Positions 1 to 12,492 of a stretch of 64,000 nucleotides of DNA are shown here, one piece after another; the first letter of the stretch is position 1, and each line of letters begins with the position of its first letter. A program made the position numbers and the translations under genes. Origin of the DNA: Heliopora coerulea (Eukaryota; Cnidaria; Anthozoa; Scleralcyonacea; Helioporidae); NCBI GenBank assembly GCA_030142905.1, contig JASJOG010000002.1, positions 862,501 to 926,500 of the forward strand, in the 5' to 3' direction. A model generated the notes under the pieces. The model did no database searches and was not told the DNA's origin. It saw only the letters and a program-made list of their open reading frames with translations.

Positions 1-96
1 TAATTATTTTCATTTCTGGATCAAAAGATACAAGTAATGTGGCAAATATGAACAATAAAAATGAAATTGTGGGATGACGATAAACAAGAAGCGTAC

Positions 97-309
97 CTTC
101 GTCATCTTCTGTTTCTTCTTCATCGCTGTCTTCTTCGTTGTTCGTATTCTCTTCATCGTCTTCTTTTTCTTCTTCCTTGTCTTCTTCGTCATTTGTACCT
201 AAACCATCCTCGGATAATTCCGGTTCATCTTCGGTAGTCACAACAGCTTCGGGCTGTTCATCATTCCGTGGAACAGCAACTTGCTTGGTCTCCTCATCCG
301 CTGTCACGG
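97..309 (-). CDS. acidic protein exon 2
   Basis: The acceptor AG is at 311-310 and the donor GT at 96-95. The exon is open throughout and keeps phase with exon 1. The second half is an acidic run interrupted by TNNEEDSDEEE-type segments. The paralogous exon at about 19.4-19.25 kb shares the DEQPEA motif and the TNDEE motif, which supports real coding rather than chance low complexity. Confidence 0.6.
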
Positions 310-821
310 CTTTGGATTGTTAAAAGACAAAGGAAATTACATACGCTTAGCTATAGACTTTCAACGTAAGAGCAATTAACATCTTAAGATTTAAACAAAA
401 TTAGATGGGAGAACATTCGATTTAGTTTAATCTAGGATAGTAAAAAATTGAGTGCTGCGTAGGCAGGCCTAAAAAACAGAAAAAGTTGAAAGGTAAAGTT
501 CTGCCAAAACACGAGAGAATAAGATACAGACGTTTCTTCACGATACCCCTTCATCAGAAATTTTACTACTAATTTTTTTTACTTTAGCTTCATTCTAGTA
601 TTCTCTTTTTCTAATCATGAGTGTACTTGCATGTGGATAAATTTTAAGCCTGAAGATGGATAGCAAAATCGAATTCGACCTGCTTGGTTTTTGTTAACTG
701 ATATTTTATAAAAACAAGCGCCAATAGTTTAATTAGCTTGTTTTGAAATACCATACTTACAAAAGATAGATGCTGTGGCCAGAAACCAGAAACAAAGTAT
801 GGAAAAACTCTTCATTTTCAT
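97..821 (-). CDS. secreted acidic (Asp/Glu-rich) protein, 5' part of gene
   Basis: Two exons read on the minus strand. Exon 1 (821-761) encodes a hydrophobic signal peptide starting MKMKSFSILCFWFLATAS and ends at a consensus GTAAGT donor in phase 1. Exon 2 (309-97) joins in phase after an AAG acceptor, completes a Ser codon, and encodes about 70 residues, first mixed (motif DEQPEAVV) and then almost only Asp, Glu, Asn and Lys. It ends at a GTACGC donor, so the gene continues beyond the left edge. The signal peptide predicts secretion; a plausible cleavage lies after SVTA before DEETK. No known domain is visible. Extreme acidity after a signal peptide resembles calcium-binding matrix proteins of calcifying animals, but low-complexity acidity is a weak guide and that role is inference. 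A decayed paralogue lies at 19.25-23.2 kb. At least 91 residues are visible. Confidence 0.6.
484..557 (-). repeat. short dispersed repeat, copy 1
   Basis: Shares about 74 bases with 2832-2904 in the same orientation. Read on the minus strand both start CTGATGA, then about 14 variable bases, then GAAAnGTC, then a common tail containing TTTTGGCAGA. The head resembles a hammerhead-ribozyme core but lacks stem III (see rejected items). Confidence 0.5.
761..821 (-). CDS. acidic protein exon 1 (signal peptide)
   Basis: Start codon at 821-819, with a second in-frame ATG at 815-813 that may be the one conserved in the paralogue (23220). The exon encodes 20 residues plus one base, with a strongly hydrophobic core, and is followed by GTAAGT. 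Confidence 0.6.
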
Positions 822-884
822 CTGTATTTGATGCTTTCCAACCACTTGCAGGATGAACAAGTGAAGAAATAAATAACTTTGCCC

Positions 885-892
885 TTTTTATA
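885..892 (-). promoter_or_regulatory. TATA box of the acidic-protein gene
   Basis: TATAAAAA on the minus strand, 64 bases upstream of the start codon at 821. This is the spacing expected for a transcription start near 860 and a short 5' UTR. The duplicated copy near 23.3 kb has a weaker CATAAAAG at the corresponding place. Confidence 0.5.
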
Positions 893-2831
893 GAATTTTC
901 TTGCTTCATTTAAAAAAATGTTGCCATGGATTCAAGAGAACCTTCTTTATTTTCAGTTATCCTTTTATTCTTCAATACTGGTGAATTTCCGTAATCATAT
1001 AGGTGGTTGAAGGATCAAAAGAATTCTTTTGAGAAGAAGAGTCTAAGAGTTCCTTCGAAACACATTTCAGTTAATGAAAAATATATTTGCACCAATATTT
1101 CTATGGACAAAGATACTTTGTTAAGATATCTGTTTCAGAGTGAAAATATTCACAGCTATGTCTACTTGATAAGATACTGATATGATCATCTGTTCGCGAT
1201 TGGGTTTGCTTAACAAAATTATTCTTTGTCTTGCTCAAATAACCATTCTTTAAACGTCTAATTGTTTGTGTTAGTGGAAACTTAATCAACTCTAAAATAT
1301 CTGGTTCAACGTCACTCATGTAAACACCTGTAGGTTGTCAATTCAACCTTATACATCTTAATACGCCCTCTATTTGGATCCGCGGTCAAAGTAGAAATAC
1401 TTTCTTAGCATTTGTTGGCATTGATTTTCTTTTGACCATTGTTTTATTCCCTTATAATCCAACATGGTTAGTTTTTTACTCTGTGACTAGGTCTTTCGAA
1501 GGTCTATTACTGGGAGAAAACAGAACTCGTATCGAAGGATCACTTTTAACTCATGCATATTGTTTTGCACTTGACCTTGAAAGGCAGAACAAACTTGAAA
1601 TTTGCATGCTCAGAATGTAACTTTTGGCATCCCATAAACTTATCAAAGTCACCTCATAAATCTTATATACATAAGCGGAAAGTGGCGATTTTGTTTCATA
1701 AAACCTATTAAATATTTACAAAAATATTCCTTAACAAAAATATTTTAGTCTACACAAACGAAAACAATTGATCTCACTTCAGTGTTTTGCCAAAAAATAA
1801 ACTTAAGAAAATCAGTTTGGTTTTACAGACGAAGTACACTGGATTCCCAATTGTTCTCCCTACCATCTCAAGTATTGTTTTCATTCTTCTTGGATTAAAA
1901 CACGCCAATAAGGAAATATATTTCCTTTTGTCTATTGCTCATCTTCGCAATGTTTTATGAGATGAAAAACACAAGATACGTCAAGTTTTGTCAGACGATC
2001 GTTGTGTCACCTGGAAACCAGACCAGACGCCAACGTCATGACGTAAACAGCTTCCCGTTATGGAATATGTTACACTACCGCAGGAGTCCCCACGCTTTAT
2101 TTAACACTTATTTGTTGAAAAAGCTTTTATCTGCGGTTGTACAATATCAATTTCAGGTGGGAAAAGGGAATCTAATAAGATGGCTAATTAACATGTATAT
2201 CAGAATAAACTAAAGGTATCCCTTATTTTCAAATTGGGCACGGGTTAGTATTTTCAAGTCTTAGATAATTTGTTCAGGAAAAATTTGATTTTAGCAAAAC
2301 CATTCTCAGACCACAAATTCGTGACAGTTATGTGCTACAAAATAACGATTGGAAATAATAATAAGTTTTGATTTTAAACGAGTAATTTCATGAGAACAAT
2401 AGTTTCTCGTTGTTAAGAACAAACTGTGTTTGTTATTTATCCAGGAAATATATCCCATTCACTTGGTGGGCATAGTGGATGAAAAACTGAAGTGATTTCG
2501 CGTGCATGCCAGCTAGATAAACTTCATCCACTTACAATCCCAGTATAATATTAAAATGAGTTAAAAAAGAGGAGTCAGAAAAGATTTCATGTGATGTCAA
2601 AACTCTGACAAACTGTATAGAAAGCTTCAAATTTGAAGATGATTACTGGCGGTGAGTTATGTGATTAGTCAATTTGGAGATAATTTTCTTTTTCTTTTTG
2701 AATATTCTTAATGGTCCGAAGTAGGGAAAGTAGTAACTATCCATCTGAATTCGATAGCAAAAAGCGTTATAAGTAGACGTGCACGCATACACTGAGTATA
2801 AGTATATTACAAGCACGTCCGACATCTAAAA

Positions 2832-2904
2832 AGTTTCAAGGTAGTGCTCTGCCAAAATGTGAGAGAGTAAAGTGCTGACTTTTCGAGTACAAACCCGTCA
2901 TCAG
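2832..2904 (-). repeat. short dispersed repeat, copy 2
   Basis: Second copy of the repeat at 484-557, with the same head (CTGATGA ... GAAAAGTC) and the same TTTTGGCAGA tail. Confidence 0.5.
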
Positions 2905-2939
2905 AATCAATTACGCATGTTTTTTTCTGTTTCTATTAT

Positions 2940-3370
2940 CGCTGTCAAACTACACTAAAAGCCAACAACACCATATTCTCTTCTTTTCTATCAGCATATC
3001 ATGTCAAAAACATCAGAATATCCTCATTCTAAGTCTCTAATTATTCGTTTGTTAAAGGTCATGCTAACTGTCCAAAGTGCTTATAGTACATGTTAAAAAT
3101 ATAAAAGAAAGCAAATTCCGAAAGACAAGGTCATCTTTCAACTTAACATTTCACAGTTTTCATCTTTTGTTAACTTAAATCTTAAGTTGAAAGATGACCC
3201 TGTTTTTCGGAATTTGCTTTCTTCTATATTTTTTGAAGTTGTCGGCTGGTCAACGTTTTTGTACATTTTAACTTTAAGATAAAATCTCAAGTGGCTTTAC
3301 AATGATTAAGGATTTTACCAGTCCCACACAGAAAGCATGCGTGTCTATATAATTAATAATGTAAGAGACC
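2940..3370. repeat. local direct duplication, copy 1 (carries foldback insertion)
   Basis: Resembles 4140-4430. Shared blocks include CTTATAGTACATGT and TTTAAGATAAAATC, followed by AAGTGGCnTTACAATGAT. Copy 1 is longer because a foldback sits at 3097-3260. Confidence 0.6.
3097..3260. mobile_element. foldback MITE-like insertion
   Basis: Two inverted arms (about 3105-3147 and 3185-3229) share AAGCAAATTCCG and GGTCATCTTTCAACTTAA read from each side. The insert is bounded by an 11-bp direct repeat with one mismatch (GTACATGTTAA at 3086-3096, GTACATTTTAA at 3261-3271). The paralogous site near 4319-4335 lacks the insert, which directly supports insertion. There is no coding capacity. Confidence 0.65.
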
Positions 3371-3821
3371 TTTGACTTTGATCAAGGGCTTCCGCTCGAA
3401 CGTTTAGTACCTTGATCTCCCACTCTTTTGGAAGAACACATTTTCAACGTTAATCCAGAAGGGCCTACACAGTACTCTATTTGCGACATCTCAAGAAACT
3501 ACATTCATTTATATAGCTTTTTATATGAAATTCCTTAATATGCACATCATTTAGCTCTTTATCTCGTTTGAAGAGAAAGATTTGTTGCTCGGCATAGCAA
3601 TATTTCAACACAAGATAATAGCTTCTGCGGTGACATCATAATAATAAGAGTAAGAAATAAAAACATAATTTGAACTGGTCAGTACAGAGAAGTTAATGCG
3701 CGGTAAAAAGCTAAATCTGAGTTTAGAGAAGAAGGCGCGTTTATTGAACAATTACTCTAAACCTGCATGAAATGGAAATAAATAAAAGTTTTGAGTTGAG
3801 AAAATGTCAACTGGAAAAAAA

Positions 3822-3822
<1 letters not shown>

Positions 3823-3855
<33 letters not shown>
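3823..3855. repeat. poly(A) tract
   Basis: A run of about 33 A preceded by a shorter A run and by AATAAA-type sequence at 3780-3787. It could be the tail of an old retrocopy, but nothing upstream is recognisable. Confidence 0.6.
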
Positions 3856-3856
<1 letters not shown>

Positions 3857-4139
3857 AAAATCCTGCTTCTGCCACCGCTCACTTATTCAGACTGAATCCC
3901 GGTAAGATAGTATATGAATTAATACATACATAGTACATACAGTAAAGAAACCATTTTAAACATAATTCTCGGAGAACATTATGAGACGAGACAAAATATT
4001 AAGAAATGAATATTTCTTTGAGTGAGTTAATTGAGCAGTCTAGCCAAAGCACCATCTTGATTGCGTCTTCCCTTTTTCTCTCGATCACTGTCATGTTTCG
4101 TCAATAATTGAATATTCTATTCTCTTCTATTTAAGTGTC

Positions 4140-4430
4140 ATGACGATAGCAGTATAGCACTGTTGTCGCACATTATGCGTGTACAATTGCATATTCTCCT
4201 TTCTACTATTTTTGTAACATGGCACAAATATTAGAAAACCCTCGCGATTTGCAACGAGTCCTAATTCTTTTATTACTGGCTAGGTCAAAGGTCATGTTAA
4301 TAGTCCAAACTACTTATAGTACATGTCAATTTTTAAGATAAAATCGCAAGTGGCCTTACAATGATCAGGAACTAGTCTCACGCACGAAGCATAAACATCT
4401 ATACAACTAATAGTGTATGAGTCAATTTAT
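4140..4430. repeat. local direct duplication, copy 2 (empty site)
   Basis: Direct, diverged copy of 2940-3370 without the foldback, serving as a natural pre-insertion site. Confidence 0.55.
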
Positions 4431-5012
4431 TCCAATGGCTGGTGAAAAGATATAGTCAGATTTAAATTAAGATATTTTACAACATTTTAAGTAGCGCTTT
4501 ACTTTTTAGTTTCCTAACATAACCAAGGGTATTAAACAAGCAATAACTAACTTTTTAGTTGCCTGTTAGCTTTCATCTTGATTTTCTTTTGTTACTCGAC
4601 GAATGGTGTTTGTCTATGAGAGAATAATATTGGACATATCTCTAACGAAGTATCCCCGATCCTCATTATTGTCTATTCCAACGAAGCAAACTATTAGGAT
4701 TAATGCTAAACCATATAAATCATTTCACTTCAATTAACTCTTGACCATATAATATTATTTCTCATGGTTACGTTGGTTTCTCAGTTTAGCATAGTCAGTC
4801 AATAATATTCCAAAGTTCAATCGTGATTTTGCTTTCTGTTTTGTTCTTTCATTAGTTCTTTTGTTGTAATTAGCTGTTGTACGACAATCGTATGCATGAA
4901 TGGGTTAACTCTACCAGTGACCAATCGACCGGCCGAAAACGAGACTTCAAAGCTGGAATAAAATGTGCTCCACAGAGACGTTAAGTCATTCCTCGCAGGA
5001 TGTTATACTTAT

Positions 5013-5168
5013 ACTCCTAGTAAAGCCAAACGATTTTACTCGTAAAGAGGAGACCTCTTGCCATGAAAGCGTTATAGTATCTCAACTTTTGACTTCCCCG
5101 GCAGGATCAGTCTTACATTATTTTACTTTAGCAAAGGTCAGACGATTTTATTTGTCAAGGCAAGACCT
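5013..5168 (+). repeat. dispersed repeat with CGATTTTACTCGT core, two units
   Basis: Two diverged units (about 5013-5055 and 5118-5168) contain nACGATTTTAnTnGTnAAG. Related pairs occur at 24020-24160 and 55270-55470 and a weak one at 57290-57470, so this is an old dispersed repeat and not a gene, although the stretch 4963-5187 is open. Confidence 0.45.
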
Positions 5169-5169
5169 A

Positions 5170-8100
5170 CTTCCCAGAAAGGCTTAAAGTTAATTAAGAC
5201 GTGGGATTGCATTTAACTTCAATGTAGTTCTTTTTCAAAGAACAGGGAATAGACTACTAATAGTTGATAGCTTTAAATAAGAATTAGTTTCAGGTTATAG
5301 GTACACAAAATTTAACTATAACTGTATTTTATTTTATCGATATGATTACTTTGATCGGTTATTATATTTGCAATGTCAGATATATTTGTAATTAAAAATA
5401 TACATATATCTTGCAGAACGTTGTTGTAATAAGTGACATTTGTTTACTCATTAACTCTTTAGCGACCGATTATTTTTAATGTTTTTTAGGTCATTCCACC
5501 TAGAATGCGATTCTGCGTGATATCTTCATTGAAGACGAAGAAATGTGTCCCACATGAAAGGAAACTCGACTATTCTGCATGCATACAGCAAAAATTATAT
5601 CATCGTTGGCTCAGTTTCTTTTGTTCTCCGAAGGTTGACAAATAACTTACAATCTTATTAAGGAATTCATGTACTTTCTGACAAAATTTTGCCGTTTCTG
5701 TATGTTTTTTGGGCACTTCAAAACTCCTTTCGAAACTTCACCAACTATGATATTGGTCTGTCATATACCTTGACCTCGGTGTTTAAGCGACATATCAACC
5801 TTCTGGCATCGCTCTCAGGTTCCTATATCGCTTGAACATCACGGTTACGTTATGTAACCTTTACGTAAATCACCCATAATCTTGGAGCCACGTGCAGGTG
5901 GATCAGTGTGCCTGACTCAGCAGACCCTGTTCCTATGAACTCATTGTCCCCTTGATGAGGGGGGGGGGGGGGGAAGCGAAGCAGAAACGAGAGCCCCTTG
6001 TTAACAAGTTCTAAATTGGGTTTGGTCGCTTGATTTGTCGATTTGTTATGAGTAAAAATTCATTGAACAAACAAGGGATCGTATACGACCCCATTGGCTG
6101 ATCACCAGACGATGTCGCACAAGTTCCGTAAAGAAACTTCCCCTTCATAGTCTTCGAAACCTTCATGGACCTTCATTCTCTTCATTTGTCAACGAACAGG
6201 ATGTTGCTGTATTAATCAAACTTCAGTCGCGTGACGGCGGTAAACCACTAAGGCAAGTCTCTTCATCTGAGTTAAGTTGGGGAGGAATAATTTAGAAATT
6301 AAGAAATAAGATGAGGGAATAGTTTGGCCAAGTCCAACACTAATAGTGATCGAAAAAGGTCATTCAAACATAACGTGAATACCTCGTTTCGTTTAATGAT
6401 TTATTTATTGTCACTCAGCAAACAGATTGAGGACGGGATATGCAAAAGTACCTTAAGGACTGGCTTTATATAAGAAGAGGACGTTTAATGGAACTCATCA
6501 AGCAAGACAACAAGATAACTGTTAACATAATCGTATGAGTTAAAATGATTATTCATCGTAGTTAAATAATAACCTTAATTCTGCTCTAAATCGTAGGAAG
6601 GCAAACTGTCCATAAAGTAAGTTCATGGTGATACGCGATGCAAAACCCGAAAGGGATGCCTTTTCACCTGTTACAATTTATATTTACAGCTTGGGATTAG
6701 ACTCGGTCAATTGATACCGTATTGATTTTCATACATAAATCAGTATGTCCATAATCAGTAAGGGATGTATTTTTGAATATGTAGAGCGTAAAGTTTATCA
6801 AAATCGTTGTTGCAACCATGGTGAAGATGCGTTCTGTTGGCAAGCTGTTCGCGAACATGTCCACTAGTTGCTGCCCACAACTGGATGGCAGGACTAAATT
6901 CTTGAAATTCCTAATCTTTCCTGTTGGGTATTTCGGATATTTGTGCCAAAGAATATGACTACGAAACTCGATTCCATGATATTTATATGCCTGATAGGCC
7001 TGCGGACCAGGTAAAAATTGCAGAAATTTGAGTTGAGTTTAGTGTTGTTCACAATTAAGTTGGATTAATCTATATTAATCTTAGTTGAATTGATGAGTAT
7101 TTTATTTTGTTTCACAACTTATTGCATGGCAAATGCAACTTCTGATTCACTGTTCAAAACATTCATCATGGTCTGTGTCGTATATCAACTTAGTAACGTA
7201 ACTGTGTGAACCTGACTGCTTCTTGTGACATCTCTGATAATTGACCAAATTATAACTCTGATCGAACAATCAAATAATCCCTGTAAATGTCATCGATGTT
7301 CAACTTACTGATACATAAGACAGATAAAATCGTAAGTGACACCAACATGTATTTGCTCAGTTACTTCGATTTCAACTGGAATTACAGGTTTCTTGAAAAA
7401 TATCCTATTCACCATGACTGCTTTTAATTGTTGGTCTTCCTTAATTGAGTATTCTCTTTCCCTCATTACAAACATCACATTTTCTACATTCTTTTTCATG
7501 ACACCTTACAGCAGCAATGATATGAACCTCTAGCCTTGAGGAATCTACAAAATTATTTAAAATAGATCCTACAAAAATACGTAAGGTTCATAAGACCCCA
7601 CATTTGATATTGATAACAAATGTAAGAAAAAGTGCCTGAAATTGCATGAAAGCTCAAATCTTGCAAATGATGGGTTATCAGGATATAAAGGGTAATATTC
7701 TATTCCCTAACGACAAGAATATTTTCACAAGTCAAACTCGAAATCAAGCACAAACCGGTCCAATTTCGCTTACAGCATTCACCAAACACTTTCTTCAGAA
7801 AATGTAAAACACTTAAAAGGTAATACAGTCCCGAGACCGATACTCATTTCTCATTGACCGAGATCTCACCATCACAGTTGTTTGTTTTCATATAGGCAAA
7901 CTGTGCTATCCGGCTATGCAGGGTATCATTTTTCATAATTATGGCAGTGTGAGTAAAAACATTTCTCTTCTAACCACCCAATCACAGTTGGAATGATCCA
8001 CTCAAATTCAGCTTGTAAAGATTTTTAAATAACTTCGCTTGTTTATTCTTTGTCGTTCTCGAACCATCTACAACTAATGAGACTTGAAGTTCACCATGTT

Positions 8101-11100
8101 CACCATGTTCACCATATATAATTGGAAGGTGCGAAAAATTAATTCGTTTACTTAATTTTTCAACCAGTCGATTTCTCTTGATTGTATCATTCATCTAAGT
8201 TAAGAAAGCGGTTGGACCTGCTTGTCTTCCACGCATTTGCTAATGGCACGTAAAAGCTGGCGTATATAGCGTAACCTAAACAGCTCTGAAGCGTATCAAC
8301 ATCATATCCTTTAAAATCATGAGTCATTCACAATAACCACAAAATCCGGTTCCAATCTGCTGATTTTCCTTGTCAACTTTCCATCCCTTGGTAACTTTAG
8401 TATCTCGTGATTAAAGTAAATAGTGTATTCGATAGGGTTTCTTTGGCAAGTGCTACTTGTTCATGACAACGCATGGTCATGCAAATATTTTTTGTTCGTA
8501 CATGATATTAGAGGCGATATTGGAATATCATTAGAGGCGATATTGGAATATCATTCGATGCGGCATTTTTAATAAGCAGCCACCACGGGTACCTTTGTGT
8601 TCTCACTTCTTTTACGTTATGATCTAGCTATTCAGGTCAGTTACCTGCTTTTGGGAAAGAAATAAATTGGTTGTACAGAATAAAATATACAGATACACAC
8701 ATAAACGTATGTGTAAGTATGACTACTTAGGCATATTGGAGAGGCGGCGTAGAGGCCAAAGATGACGGAACAGAATTTCAAGATGTTTTGACCTTCAGCA
8801 GGATAATGGGGGGGAAAGTCATGTTCCCCAGAAAAAATGTTTTAATTTTCAGGACGAATATACCCTTCCCCAAAATTTTCTTTCCAATATTCTTTCTTAA
8901 TTCCTATTTTCGATGAAAGGTAAAGTGCCAATCTGAAATCTAAGCGTAAATGTTATACGTGAAACTGATTGAAGTTCAACAGTGAGTTGGCCGTCAACAG
9001 TGACAAACACACATATGGTACTAAGAAACAATTAGAGACTACTCTTCCAATCAACTCTTGATATGTGTCACCCTTCCAACATGTCACTACTTCAAATGAG
9101 CTACAGTGTGTACACAGTAACTCAGTGTATTAGCGTATATATTTATGTTCGTTTGTATGCTTATTTGTCTAACTGTTGAATAGGTCAGGAAGAGAAAAGG
9201 TATGAAAACACGTTTTATTCACATGTTTTTAAGTAGAACAAGAAACACAAACCGATGAATAACATCTTGTGAAGTCAGTATTTGAGCTATCAAACAAGAC
9301 GAAACAAGTCACGGTAATATGACAATTAGGTTTGAAAAATGACTGAAATAAAGTCGATATATCATTAGATTTGACATTAATTGACTTTGAAATAAAGTCG
9401 AAATGTTACCTTCATTTGTTTCATCATGTCGGATAGCTCAGATATTGAGTTTAAAAGTAGTATGTTTATTGCTCCACTTCTACTTACAGGTATGTTTATT
9501 GCTCAACTTCTTAAAGTCTTCGGCTGGTAATGAATTTTCTTTTCCCTCTACATCTTTTTATCGCCTTTGAACCTCAGTGATGAACATATAGCAAACCAGC
9601 TCGTTCTAAAGTACGCAATTTTCGTCGTGAATGGGACACATATGTAGGGACTTGTACTATGAAGGCTTACTGGGAGCTGTCAAAATTCCTTTGATTACAA
9701 GCCTGGTATTTCGTTGATGCCGTAAATATGAAAATACGGTAATTTTATCACATTGTCGCAAACTGTCAAATTCGCTTCAAAGATACAGGTTGAATTTACA
9801 CTTCGTCGCAAAGTGTGGAATAGAGATCAGCTTTTTCCCTCAAATATAGAGAGGTTGCCTTGAGCAAATACTTTGTAACCTATACATAACCTTTGGAAAA
9901 AGTTACCTCCTCAAGTCTAATGTGATCAAAGCGTACGCGAAAATAAGCTTATCAAGGAAAACTTTTACAAAATCACGTGCATGATGCTTCTGAAAGCTAA
10001 GAGGACCGTAACTTCTATAATTCATATTAAACCAACACATTGCCTTGCTACAGGAAATTTTATTTCAAGAGATAAAATATTTTGGGTGTAATTAAGATTA
10101 CATGGCATCGCAATCCTACAAACTTACAGCCTAAAATTCTAATGCAGTTCTGAAATTTTTGTGAAAACGTAAAAAACTTGTCAACGAAGACTATGTGGTA
10201 GGTACGGTAAAGCGCGGAGCCAAAACCCATGAGGCTTAGCAAGGTAGCGTACGAAGAAGACTTGGCTTCATCTCATATAAACACTTCCAATTGTTGTTGA
10301 GATGGTTCAATATTCTTTTTCTCCTATGCTTTGGTTTTGACCAAGAAATTATTGGAGGAGCAAAAGTAGAAATGTTCAAAAACCTATATCGACATGTGAA
10401 ATTATAAAAGGTTTGACAATGACCAAAGAACTGTATGCATATGTTCCTTTCTCTCAAACTAAGAACACTGTAGTCTCTACTGTAGCACAAGTATTTATGC
10501 CAATACATTATCTTTATGCAAATACATCACTTTCTCCTAGGCAATGCCCAATAGCTCCTCAATCGTCTTCGAGTTAGCGGACATCGGTTTACCGTAGGTG
10601 AAAATTGCTTGTTTCAAAGTGAGCTCAGCTATAAGAAGTCCATAAAGTAAATTGGGCGTTGAAAGTTGACTTTAACGTAACCCAAAATTTGTTGTATCTA
10701 ATTACTTATAATTTTAAATATATTCCACAAATACGTAAATAAATGTTAGTGTTTGACGCGTTGATCCAATATTACGAATATTATTGCAAGATTTGTCGTA
10801 ATTATGACTGATTACTTGTCAGAAAATCTTCATGTATTAGTTCGGCAGAACTACACCCCACACACTCATCACAGGAGACGGAGCGACGGCCCTGATTTTG
10901 TCATTGGTAAATTGAATATTGGGAATAATACTGGCAGGTTATACTGATCATATAAGCTTAGCCTAAAGTTTAAATCAAGTACTTTAATTTTGGTATAGAA
11001 GCTAGTTATATCAAAGTTCTGTGAATATTTGCATTAATCGGTGATTTCCCTAAAAAATACGCCTGATGATAGATAATGTTTAGCATAAGGCGTATTTTTT

Positions 11101-11280
11101 ATATCATGATTCGAAAAAAAAAAAAAATTAAAAGGTACATTTTAAGATTCAAAACTTGGACGTCGTCTCACGTTAGTGAGAGTGGACGTTTAAATGTGAG
11201 TTTCCATCAACATTGAGGAAATCTGATACAGGCAGAACAAGACAAACTTAGGTGGAAATATTAAGGAAGAACTTTTATGG
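5170..11280. other. intergenic, no gene recognised
   Basis: AT-rich sequence with only short chance reading frames. Minor features are a 15-base G run at 5959-5973, two tandem 23-base units at 8507-8552 containing GAGGCGATATTGG, three CACCATGTT-type units near 8092-8115, and a 13-bp perfect hairpin at 11052-11100. I see no domain or splice-consistent exon. Confidence 0.4.
11052..11100. repeat. short hairpin
   Basis: AAAAAATACGCCT at 11052-11064 is mirrored perfectly by AGGCGTATTTTTT at 11088-11100, with a 23-base loop. It resembles a very small foldback remnant. Confidence 0.5.
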
Positions 11281-11339
11281 ATGCACCTTAGTGATGAAAA
11301 ATTGTCTGGATGTTCAAGCTCATATCCTCCGAAAAAATG

Positions 11340-11450
11340 ATTTCCAAAGTCCACGTGGGGCTTGAACCTTCAAGTGTCTGATGATCGGTAACACGATCTG
11401 ACCATTGCACTACCGAAACCCGCACAGATGGCAAGCTAAGATGCATGTTC
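11340..11450 (-). mobile_element. tRNA-derived SINE copy
   Basis: On the minus strand there is an A-box-like region at 11416-11395 and a B-box-like GAAGGTTCAAGCCCC at 11371-11357. The upstream sequence (CAGATGGCAAGCTAAGATGC on the plus strand) matches that beside the SINEs at 27.1 and 27.4 kb, placing it in the same family. Confidence 0.5.
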
Positions 11451-12310
11451 AACATACAAAAGTTAGTAGTTGGGGTCGCAACCAAGAATTTCAAAGGTCT
11501 GGGATCGGAGGGAAATATCGAGGCACCGTAGATGTGGTATTGACCATTCGGGGTGCAATACAGAAGATCTACGCGACTTTGGGGAACGAGGGAATAAACT
11601 GTCACTAACAAGGCATCATTAAGACCTCCAACAAAATGGGTAAGGGTCGCGACCCCTAACCCACCTCTATAATTGCGCCTCTGGTGATTATTATTCATAC
11701 TCGGGATCTTGTCATTTACAGTATAATGATCTTCCCGAGAGCAGTGCTGCCTGCAAGGTACCCATGATATGACTATAACGTTATCAAATAAGATATGTTC
11801 TTGCGATTTAATCATAATGTCAATTAATATGGTTGAAGTTATTTGTAAATTTTTTAATGGGCTGGAGCTTTCTGATCCGATAAATTGTCTCATAAATTGA
11901 TTAAAACTCGTACCGTATGCTCTACGTTAAGCTGCTTGCAAGGTAAAACTGTTTGCTAATGCTTTTTGGTTATAAAAATAAAATGTTGCAAATAAGTAAA
12001 AATAGTATAAAAATGAATAATATTTAAAAAATTATTGAAAGCATGTTTTGCAATTAAGTCAGAAAATTTGAGGAAAAATGGACAATCGAAAACTATTTCC
12101 CAAAATATATGAAACTTTGACAATTGCAGATTATAAGAACAATCAATATTCTATCACTAAATTTGACATCAAAAATAAATGATGTTCATGTTAGGAGCGC
12201 AGTCTTGTAAACTCAGCAAAAAGAGAGATATAAAAAGTAAATAGTAAATAACGTCAATAGTTTTCTTTTTTGATAGAATATTTTAGGATTTCCTTAATAA
12301 AATCTTGAGG

Positions 12311-12492
12311 AATACATTTCAAAAGTAACATCGGTCGGTCATTGACATTATCAATAGACCATTGCTATTATTTTAATTGTTTCTTTTATCCTGCGTGCAG
12401 ACTTCACCTAATTTTTTATCAGGTATAGTAAAATAATAGCAATGGTCTATTAATAATGTCAATGACCGACTGATGTTACTTTTGAAATGTAT
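12311..12492. mobile_element. foldback MITE
   Basis: Near-perfect inverted arms of about 65 bp (12311-12375 and 12428-12492; three or so mismatches, ends AATACATTTCAAAAGTAACA) surround a 52-bp loop. There is no coding capacity and no clear target duplication. Confidence 0.65.

Larger units (their letters stand above)
600..2150. repeat. segmental duplication, copy 1 (flank of acidic gene)
   Basis: Colinear similarity to 23040-24920. Matching blocks are about 610-900 with 23050-23300 (promoter and signal exon), 960-1000 with 23345-23385, 1525-1605 with 24345-24415 (shared CTTGAAAGGCAGAA), and 1920-2130 with 24710-24905 (shared AACACAAGATACGTCA). Together with the acidic exons this shows duplication of at least 2.2 kb. 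No extra open reading frame is conserved between the copies. Confidence 0.6.

Noticed and set aside
529..557. Hammerhead-ribozyme-like core (CTGATGA ... GAAACGTC), with similar motifs at 2877-2904, 18911-18944 and 43714-43740
   Set aside because: GAAAC is directly followed by GTC with no room for stem III, the base pair next to the core is not complementary, and the later copies have core substitutions. A functional ribozyme is not supported.
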